Below, one piece after another: positions 57,341 through 64,000 of a DNA stretch of 64,000 nt (positions are counted from its first letter, which is position 1; each line of letters starts with the position of its first letter). The position numbers were made by a program, and so were the translations under genes. Below the pieces are notes generated by a model. The model was not told the origin of the DNA. It saw only the letters and a list, made by a program, of their open reading frames with translations, and searched no databases. Source of the stretch: Parvularculaceae bacterium (GTDB lineage: Bacteria > Pseudomonadota > Alphaproteobacteria > Caulobacterales > Parvularculaceae); assembly GCA_013389105.1 (NCBI GenBank), contig JACADZ010000076.1, forward strand, positions 35,024 to 99,023, read 5' to 3'.

Positions 57341-59514
57341 CGCTCGTCACCCTGGCGGCTTGCGCCCTTCGCCGGCTCTTCTTCCGCGAGGTTCGCGACT
57401 GTAGGCCCAGTTCTCGGCGCCACCCCTAACAGGTTGGCGTTAGCGATCGCTCTATCGACAAGTTGAGCGCGGATTGAGATCGGGCGCCAGCCAAGCAGGT
57501 CCTTCGCCGCCTGATTATCGTATATGGAAAGGGCCGCGCGGTTCTTCCAGTCGTGCAGCGTCGGCGCAGCAAGCCCTCGCTTGCCCGCAAGCGTGCGCTT
57601 TAGCAGATACTTCACCGCATCGACCGCGAAGTAGCGCCAGATCGGCGTCGGTCTGGCTTCGATCCTGACGCCGTAAGCCCGGCTCACCTCGTCGAAATAG
57701 TCGCGCGCCGAGAGGAGCGGATCGCCGACCAGGAAAAACGACATGCCTTCGATTCCGGGCGTTGACATGGCCCGGGCGAGACCATCGGCGACATCCTCGA
57801 TCTCGACAAAGGGGAGCGGGTTGTCGCCCCGACCCCACATCTTACAGCGAGTGGCGCCGCGCCACATCGCAATACCCCAGTGCTGAAAGGGACCGCCCCG
57901 GCCGATGACGACGCCTGGCCTCGCGATGACGAGCGGCAGGCCCCGCGTTTTGGCCAGTTCCGATAGGGTTCGCTCACACTCGCCCTTGGAGCGCGAGTAG
58001 AGGTCGCGTCGGTCGAGCTTGGGATCGAGCGGCGCGTCCGCGCCGATCACGGCGTCCCTTCTGGTGGCGTCGAAGGAGGAAATCGTCCCTGTGTAGACAA
58101 GGCGCTTGACCTTGGCCTTAAGGCACGCCTCGCCGATGAGCCGCGTCACGGCGACATCGTTCTCGAGGTATCCGCTCCAGGTCTTTTCCTCCGCGCGGGC
58201 GAGGTGGAAGACGCCCTCGACGCCGTCCATCGCGGCGACGAGATCCGCCTCCGATTTCAGATCGCCTGTAAAGACCTCAACCCGGCCGTCGGCGCGCTCC
58301 ATCCCGAGCGGCTTGCCCCTGGAAAAGACCCGCACGGTGCGGCCGGAGTCGGCGAGCTTTGCGACCAGCGAGCGCCCGATAAATCCGGCCCCGCCGATGA
58401 CGAGAACCGAGGGCTTTGACGGCGGCGTCGTCCGCACGAGCCTGATCGGCGCTTTGAGCAGCGGGGCCGCCGCAAGAGCGGCGCGCTCGATCATCCCGAT
58501 GACGCTTGTCGCCAATTCGCCAGAGAGTCGCCGATCGACCGGCGCGCGCGCGATCAAGGAAGCGTAAAAGCTCTCAACCGCTCGGGCGAGGGAAAGTCCG
58601 AACGGCGAGAGCTCGTTCAGCGAAGCCGCCTCCCTCGCCGCATTCGCGAGCGCGTTCGCGGCGGCCCCGGTTGCGTCGCCCAGTCGGGACAAAAGCGGGC
58701 CGATAACGATGTCGCCGGCGACGGGGGTGCGCAGCGCGTAGGCGTTCGATCCGAAATCGTAGCGGGCAAGCCCGCCGACGCCGCGAACCTCGAGGCTTCG
58801 ATCTTCCTGACCTTCAATCAGCGAAATATCGACCGTTACGGACGATTCCCCGGACGTTCCCGCAATCCGCCAGCCCTGGTAATGGGTGACGCCGCCTGGA
58901 ATCTCGATCGGGTAGCGCAGCATGACGTTGGCGATCTCCACGTCGCCGAGCAGGTCGGCGGCGAAGGCGAAGAGATGCGGTCCGAGTTCGAACAGGATGT
59001 TCTGAGGTGCACGGAGCATCCAGAGCCCGTACGGACCGGAACGCAACGGCGGCAGCGAGAATCGCCAGTTCGCCTGGAAAGCGTCGATCGGCCCCAGTCG
59101 CTTCGACGCGATATCCGCCTTGAGACGCTCATAGGCGGGCAGCATCAGAAAATTGTGATTGATCCCGAGCCCGGCGTTCCTGGCGGCGGCAAGCTCGCAG
59201 AGATCGCGCGCTTCGGCGGCGGAGAGGACGAAAGGCTTTTCGACAAAAGCCGCAGCGCCTGCCGACAGAATTTTCTTCACAGGCTCGAAATGCGCATGAG
59301 GCGGCGTCAGGACATGGATGCAGTCGACCCCGGCCGCCAGCATGTCATCGAGCGTATCGAAGCTCCGGATACCGAGCGGACGGGCGAAGGCTTCGGCAGC
59401 GGCCCGTGACAAGTCGCAGACGCCCGCGAGCTCTGCTCCCTTGACCCGTTTGAGTGCCCGCGCATGCCAGCTGGCGATGTAGCCCGCGCCGAGAAATCCG
59501 ACCTTCAGCTTCAT
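57337..59514 (-). CDS. Fusion: Gfo/Idh/MocA-family oxidoreductase + NAD-dependent epimerase/dehydratase (extended SDR)
   Basis: N-term KVGFLGAGYIASWHARAL ... AFVEKPFVLS; C-term SVLVIGGAGFIGRSLVAKL ... DLYSRSKGECERTL (YxxxK). Confidence 0.92.
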   Translation of the reverse strand: MKLKVGFLGAGYIASWHARALKRVKGAELAGVCDLSRAAAEAFARPLGIRSFDTLDDMLAAGVDCIHVLTPPHAHFEPVKKILSAGAAAFVEKPFVLSAAEARDLCELAAARNAGLGINHNFLMLPAYERLKADIASKRLGPIDAFQANWRFSLPPLRSGPYGLWMLRAPQNILFELGPHLFAFAADLLGDVEIANVMLRYPIEIPGGVTHYQGWRIAGTSGESSVTVDISLIEGQEDRSLEVRGVGGLARYDFGSNAYALRTPVAGDIVIGPLLSRLGDATGAAANALANAAREAASLNELSPFGLSLARAVESFYASLIARAPVDRRLSGELATSVIGMIERAALAAAPLLKAPIRLVRTTPPSKPSVLVIGGAGFIGRSLVAKLADSGRTVRVFSRGKPLGMERADGRVEVFTGDLKSEADLVAAMDGVEGVFHLARAEEKTWSGYLENDVAVTRLIGEACLKAKVKRLVYTGTISSFDATRRDAVIGADAPLDPKLDRRDLYSRSKGECERTLSELAKTRGLPLVIARPGVVIGRGGPFQHWGIAMWRGATRCKMWGRGDNPLPFVEIEDVADGLARAMSTPGIEGMSFFLVGDPLLSARDYFDEVSRAYGVRIEARPTPIWRYFAVDAVKYLLKRTLAGKRGLAAPTLHDWKNRAALSIYDNQAAKDLLGWRPISIRAQLVDRAIANANLLGVAPRTGPTVANLAEEEPAKGASRQGDER

Positions 59515-60476
59515 TTGTATTCCACGATCCCCACGGGGCGCGCGAGAAGGCGTTTGCGCCAATAGTCCGCTATGCCGAGGAAGTTAGGGAATTTTGAAAG
59601 GGTCAAAAACGCCGCATAGAGGGAAGCATCCGGGCCGGCGGCCCCGTTTTTCACGAGTTTCCAGCGGATTCTGAGCAACGAAGCCGGATAAAGCAGCAGT
59701 GCGAGCAGACTTGCGCCCTGAGTGACGGGCGCCGCCGAGCAAGCCGCCAGCGGCAGCAGCAGGCCGTAGGCCAAGGCTCTGCGCCGTTCTGCGGCGAAGT
59801 AGCCCTTATGCATTGCGCCAACCTGGGCGAAGGCATGTCCGGCCCGGTAGGCCCGGCGCCACCACTGCGAAAACCTCGTCATCCCAGCGTCGTGAAAGCA
59901 CATGTCTGCGTCCAGGCGGCGAATGCCGAATCCGGCCGCCCGGATCCTGATGCACAACTCATCGTCCTCCGCCGCGATGACCTTCGGATCGAATCCGCCG
60001 ACGCGGGCGAACACTGCGGCGCGGGTCATGAAGATGCCGCCGACGGCGGTCACCTCGCCGGACGGGGTCGCCCACTCCATGTCGCAAAGCCGGTTGTAGA
60101 TGGACTTGTCGCGCTCGCGCTCGCGCACGCGGCCGGCGACGACGCCGCAACGGGGCTCGCCGTCGAGAGTCCGCGCCGCCAGCGCCGTAAAGCCTGGCGC
60201 GAGTTCGCAGTCCCCGTCGATGAACATGACGCTGACGATGTCCGGCCAGCGCGCGACCAGCCGCTGGAAGCCCGCATTTCGGGCGCGCGCAGCCGTAAAC
60301 GGAAGCTCAGCGCCAAGCGCGACGACTTCGCAGCCGAGATCGGCGGCGAGCCTTGGGCTGCCGTCGGTCGATCCCGAGTCGACATAGACGACGCGGTCGC
60401 ATTCGGCGCGAAGGGAAGAAAGACATCGCCCAAGTCGCTCGCCTTCATTGCGGCCGATGGCGACGAAGCCGATCAT
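59511..60476 (-). CDS. Glycosyltransferase family 2
   Basis: GRNEGERLGRCLSSLRAECDRVVYVDSGSTDGS; VMFIDGDCEL; overlap with neighbours by 4 nt. Confidence 0.93.
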   Translation of the reverse strand: MIGFVAIGRNEGERLGRCLSSLRAECDRVVYVDSGSTDGSPRLAADLGCEVVALGAELPFTAARARNAGFQRLVARWPDIVSVMFIDGDCELAPGFTALAARTLDGEPRCGVVAGRVRERERDKSIYNRLCDMEWATPSGEVTAVGGIFMTRAAVFARVGGFDPKVIAAEDDELCIRIRAAGFGIRRLDADMCFHDAGMTRFSQWWRRAYRAGHAFAQVGAMHKGYFAAERRRALAYGLLLPLAACSAAPVTQGASLLALLLYPASLLRIRWKLVKNGAAGPDASLYAAFLTLSKFPNFLGIADYWRKRLLARPVGIVEYK

Positions 60477-61657
60477 CGGGGGGCGCCGCCCCGATCGGTG
60501 CGGGTCCAGGTCTTGGTCGATTGCCGCGCATCACGGCCGTATACCTTGACCTTGCCAAGGAGGTAGCTGACGACGCGGGGCAGTTCCCGGGGCGGCAGCG
60601 CATCCCGGCCGTGAACGAACCAAGCGAGCGCCGTCGCCGCTCCAAACAGCGCGAAAGCGGCGACGGCCAAGAGAAGGCTCGCCCCCGCTCCGATCGCCGC
60701 CGCGCACAATGCGAGGAGCGCAGAACCGACCAGCGCGGCCGCGAAGAGGGCAAGTGGCGGAATCAGGCAGTCGGCGGCGAGCGCCGCGAGCCGCAAATCT
60801 CCCGTGAGGAGGCCGCGAACGACCAGCCGGGGCGCCCGGCGGATCGCCACGCGCAGCGAGCCGTGCTCCCACCGCGCGCGCTGACGCGCGGCTGCTTCGT
60901 CCGTTGACGGAAATTCACTGCGCACGACGGCGTCGACGCAAAAAACCGGCGCGGCGCCCGCCTCGGCCAGGTCGAGACCGAGCACAAGGTCTTCGACGAT
61001 TTCACCCGAGGCGAGATTGCGCGAGGCCAGCAACTTCCAGGGAATGGCCATGCCCGTCCCGTTGAGGCGCGCCGAGTCGAACAGCGCGTAGAGCCCGGCC
61101 ATCCGCACACGGTTCATGAGGAGCCATGCGAAGGCGGAGACGGCGAAACGAGCGGACGAGCCGGCGGGAGCGCCCATGAGGTAGAGCGCCTGCGCCGGTC
61201 GCTGCGTTCTCGCCGCGGCTCCGGCGACTGCGACGATCGCGCCGGGACATGCAAGGCAGTCAGCATCGACGATGCAGACGATTTCCGGCGGATCGGCGCG
61301 CAAGGCGTCGAGGCCGAACTGCAGCGCATAGCCTTTTCCGCGGCGGGTCGCATCGCGCCGCTCCACGACCTCCGCACCCGCCTTGGCGGCGGCGGCGGCC
61401 GTCCCGTCCCCGCAGTTGTCGGCGACAACGACGAGCCGGTCGCCCTCGCGCAGCTGCCCCCGCAGGGCCTCTACCGTCGCAGCAATCATCGACTCTTCGT
61501 CATGAGCCGGAACAAGAACGGCGATCGGGCCTGGCGGCGCCGAGGGCGCCCTCTTGCGCAAGAACACTCCGGCGGCGACGACCAGCGCGTAGTATGAGGC
61601 CAGCAGGAGCGAGGCTCCTGAAACGACTAGCGAAGCAACGACGAAAATCCCGCTCAC
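60473..61657 (-). CDS. Glycosyltransferase family 2, membrane-associated
   Basis: IAVLVPAHDEESMIAATVEALRGQLREGDRLVVVADNCGDGTAAAA; IVCIVDADCL; RARWEHGSL (QxxRW-like). Confidence 0.93.
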   Translation of the reverse strand: MSGIFVVASLVVSGASLLLASYYALVVAAGVFLRKRAPSAPPGPIAVLVPAHDEESMIAATVEALRGQLREGDRLVVVADNCGDGTAAAAAKAGAEVVERRDATRRGKGYALQFGLDALRADPPEIVCIVDADCLACPGAIVAVAGAAARTQRPAQALYLMGAPAGSSARFAVSAFAWLLMNRVRMAGLYALFDSARLNGTGMAIPWKLLASRNLASGEIVEDLVLGLDLAEAGAAPVFCVDAVVRSEFPSTDEAAARQRARWEHGSLRVAIRRAPRLVVRGLLTGDLRLAALAADCLIPPLALFAAALVGSALLALCAAAIGAGASLLLAVAAFALFGAATALAWFVHGRDALPPRELPRVVSYLLGKVKVYGRDARQSTKTWTRTDRGGAPR

Positions 61658-62874
61658 GCTGCGTCTCCGGCGGCAAGGGCTTGCGCAAACAGAGCCTTGA
61701 GGCGCACGGCGATCAAGTCGATATCGTGAAGCGCGAGCACGCGGGCGCGCCCTTCGGCTCCCATGCGACGCGCCGCCGCCTCGTCAAGCGCGAGCGCTTC
61801 GGCCATCGCCGCCGCCAGCGCTTCTGCGTCGCCGGCCGGCGCGAGCCAGCCGTTCACGCCAGGCGCGACCAGCTCGGGGACGCCCGCGACGTAAGTGGAA
61901 ATGACCGGGCGGCCGAGCGCGAACGCTTCCATGATGGAAACCGGGAGACCCTCGGCGTAGCTCGGCAGCACGAAGGCACGGCACGATTCGATGGCGCGGC
62001 GGACCTCCGCCGGCGTCCGCCAGCCGGCGAACTCGATGCAATCGCTCACGCCCAAACGCCGAGCGGCGTTTTCGATATCGCGACGCATTTCGCCGTCGCC
62101 GACCAGCAGAATCGAGAACCTGACGCCCTTGCGCCTGAGGATCGCCGCCGCCTCGACCAGCGTGACCTGCCCCTTCTGCGCGCTGAGGCGCCCGACGGAA
62201 CAAAAGCGCGTCGCGTCCGGCGTCGCCAGCGGCGCGCCCTCATGAAACGCCCGATCGACGCCGCACGGCACGACCTGGATGCGGCTCCAGTCCGTAGGCG
62301 GAACAAATCGGCGGAGCTGGCTTGCGCCGTAGCGAGACACCGCCACGACGAACCGCGCTTTCTTCATTTTTTCGGGAAGGGCAATAAGGCCGGGCTTGTC
62401 GAATTCTTCCGGCCCATGCACGGTCATGCTGAACGAGGCGCCCGCGACCCGCGCCGCCAACATGGCGACCGTCGCCGAATTGGTGCCGAAATGGGCGTGC
62501 ACGTGGGCGAGGCGTTCGCGTCCCATCCAGTCGGCGAGCGCCAGCGCCTCCGCCCAATAAAAAAGGTGCCGCAACAAACCTGCCTCGGAGCGCGCCCCCA
62601 TGCGCAAGGCGCCGCCGAGCGCGGCAAGCGATTGGAGAGGGCGCATGATGAAGCTGCGCCCGATCGCAGCAACGAGCGCCGGCGCGCCGGCGCCGACAAT
62701 GATGCGGGTTTTCGCCGCCTCTTCCTTATCTTCCTCGGCCAGGAACTCGGTTTTCGACCGGCGCACCGAAAACCGGGCGATGGCGACGCCCTGGCGCTCA
62801 AGAGCAAGGATCTCACGGCGGATGAAGCTGTGGCTGACGCTTGGATACTGGTTGACGAGATAGGCGATGCGCAT
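61654..62874 (-). CDS. Glycosyltransferase family 4 (GT-B)
   Basis: FCSVGRLSAQKGQVTLVEAAAIL; FVLPSYAEGLPVSIMEAFALGRPVISTYVAGVPELV. Confidence 0.95.
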   Translation of the reverse strand: MRIAYLVNQYPSVSHSFIRREILALERQGVAIARFSVRRSKTEFLAEEDKEEAAKTRIIVGAGAPALVAAIGRSFIMRPLQSLAALGGALRMGARSEAGLLRHLFYWAEALALADWMGRERLAHVHAHFGTNSATVAMLAARVAGASFSMTVHGPEEFDKPGLIALPEKMKKARFVVAVSRYGASQLRRFVPPTDWSRIQVVPCGVDRAFHEGAPLATPDATRFCSVGRLSAQKGQVTLVEAAAILRRKGVRFSILLVGDGEMRRDIENAARRLGVSDCIEFAGWRTPAEVRRAIESCRAFVLPSYAEGLPVSIMEAFALGRPVISTYVAGVPELVAPGVNGWLAPAGDAEALAAAMAEALALDEAAARRMGAEGRARVLALHDIDLIAVRLKALFAQALAAGDAA

Positions 62875-62895
62875 GGCGCTCCGATCCGGCGCCGA

Positions 62896-64000
62896 TCAAT
62901 CCGGCTTTTTTTGGCGCGGCTTTCCGCGCCCGAGGAAATAGGCGAAGCCGCCGAGCGCCTCCCCGACCCTGCCGACGGTCGACCAGAATGCGAACGGCCA
63001 CGCGCCCGGCCGGCCGCCAAGGCTCGCCGCGACGACCACGACCTTGATGAGATAGACGAGCACGCCGACGGCTAAGGCGCTCAGGCCGTACAGGAGCGGA
63101 TTGCTGAGCGGGGCGAAAAGAGCCGCGTAGACCGCCGCGGCGATCGCCGCCGTCGCCACAAGCGAGGGAAGGAACGCGCCCCACAGGAGCGCCCGAGCCC
63201 GCTCGCCGGCGAAAAGCCGGTCAGGCGGCGCTCCGTGGAGCGCGGCCCCGTGCGCGTATTCATATCCTCTGTGGACGGACGCCTCCCAGAATCCGGCGAG
63301 ACCGTCCGACCTCGAAGCGACGACGCCCATCCACGCATCGAGACGCCAGATATGCGCGCCGCGGCGGCGAAGGCGAATGCAGAGATCCCGCGTTTCATTC
63401 ACCGTCAGGTCGCCGCGAAACCCGCCGGCGCCCTCGAACGCAGCGGCTCGCACGAAGAGATTGGCGCCGACAACGTCGGTTTCGCCCGCCTCGCCGTTGA
63501 TCTCGATCGCTGAAACGCGGGCGAACACGGATGAACCCTCGTTTTCGAAGCGGATCTTGCCTTCGATCGCTGCGACTTCCGGACGTCGCTCCATGAAACG
63601 CGCGGCGCCGGCGAGCCACTGAGCGTCGAGCGTCAGGTCGGAATCGACGAACTGCACATATTGGAGGTCGGGGAGTCGCTTCTTCAACTGGCGGTAGCCG
63701 GCGTTGCGCGCACGGCCGGCGGTCAGAGCCCGGTCCGGAACCTCGACCGTCTCGATCCCGGCGCGACGCGCCGTCTCAGCCGCCTCGGCGTCGTTCGACT
63801 GAGCAACGAAGACCACGGCGAGCGACGACGCAGCGGCTGCGCGCAGCGCCGTCTCCGGAGACCGCTGACCGGCAACCACGACGACGCCGACCACCGACGC
63901 GCTGGAGGGGCTCTCGGCGACCTGGCGCGCCGGTTGCTGCGGCTTAGGGGCCTGCGGCGCGGCGGCGGGCGCCGGGGCTGGTTCGGCCGCCGGGCTGCGC
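62896..64000 (-). CDS. Glycosyltransferase family 2 domain, ORF open through right window edge (5' end missing)
   Basis: GRARNAGYRQLKKRLPDLQYVQFVDSDLTLDAQWL; frame remains open to base 64000 with ...RSPAAEPAPAPAAAPQAPKPQQPARQVAESPSSASVVGVVVVAGQ. Confidence 0.85.
   Translation of the reverse strand, partial: RSPAAEPAPAPAAAPQAPKPQQPARQVAESPSSASVVGVVVVAGQRSPETALRAAAASSLAVVFVAQSNDAEAAETARRAGIETVEVPDRALTAGRARNAGYRQLKKRLPDLQYVQFVDSDLTLDAQWLAGAARFMERRPEVAAIEGKIRFENEGSSVFARVSAIEINGEAGETDVVGANLFVRAAAFEGAGGFRGDLTVNETRDLCIRLRRRGAHIWRLDAWMGVVASRSDGLAGFWEASVHRGYEYAHGAALHGAPPDRLFAGERARALLWGAFLPSLVATAAIAAAVYAALFAPLSNPLLYGLSALAVGVLVYLIKVVVVAASLGGRPGAWPFAFWSTVGRVGEALGGFAYFLGRGKPRQKKPD

Noticed and set aside
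61249-63075. 608-aa + strand ORF opposite glycosyltransferase genes
   Set aside because: Arg-rich shadow ORF crossing two strong glycosyltransferase genes.
1-64000. Search by eye for tRNA/rRNA genes, CRISPR arrays, transposases, integrases and phage genes
   Set aside because: No T-loop/CCA-type tRNA signature, no regularly spaced repeats and no DDE or tyrosine-recombinase ORFs noticed; the window looks like stable chromosome.

Overview
High-GC alphaproteobacterial chromosomal window, almost entirely coding. Main blocks: (1) a 5'-truncated WecA/MraY-type phosphoglycosyl transferase; (2) a complete-looking tad/cpa (Flp) pilus assembly operon on the minus strand (tadC-tadB-cpaF-cpaE-cpaD-cpaC-cpaB-cpaA), headed by a 55-aa Flp pilin gene absent from the ORF track, with a Crp/Fnr-type regulator and a stand-alone pilus-N domain protein next to it; (3) a translationally coupled pabB-pabA-pabC operon ending in a degenerate ANL (AMP-binding) gene; (4) oxyR/ahpC/ahpD with a TPR-sulfotransferase gene between ahpC and ahpD; (5) a minus-strand locus TPR-2OG oxygenase / TonB-dependent receptor / YkgJ Cys-cluster protein / methyltransferase / second TPR-sulfotransferase, the best candidate for an uncharacterised modification system; (6) housekeeping genes, an M16 peptidase pair, RegB/RegA/SenC and PHA depolymerase; (7) a tetR-plsC-LplT-like operon with two palindromic operators; (8) ugd plus a WcaJ-type initiating transferase; (9) a large G8-domain/beta-helix protein with a His/Asp-rich linker; (10) an exopolysaccharide-type glycosyltransferase operon with a Gfo/Idh/MocA-SDR fusion, running off the right edge. 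Non-coding signals include perfect and near-perfect CtrA-type boxes, two hairpin terminators, an alphaproteobacterial palindromic repeat, and an unassigned structured intergenic region. No tRNA, rRNA, CRISPR array, transposase or phage gene was seen. All assignments are from motif and sequence reading only; no database search was run.
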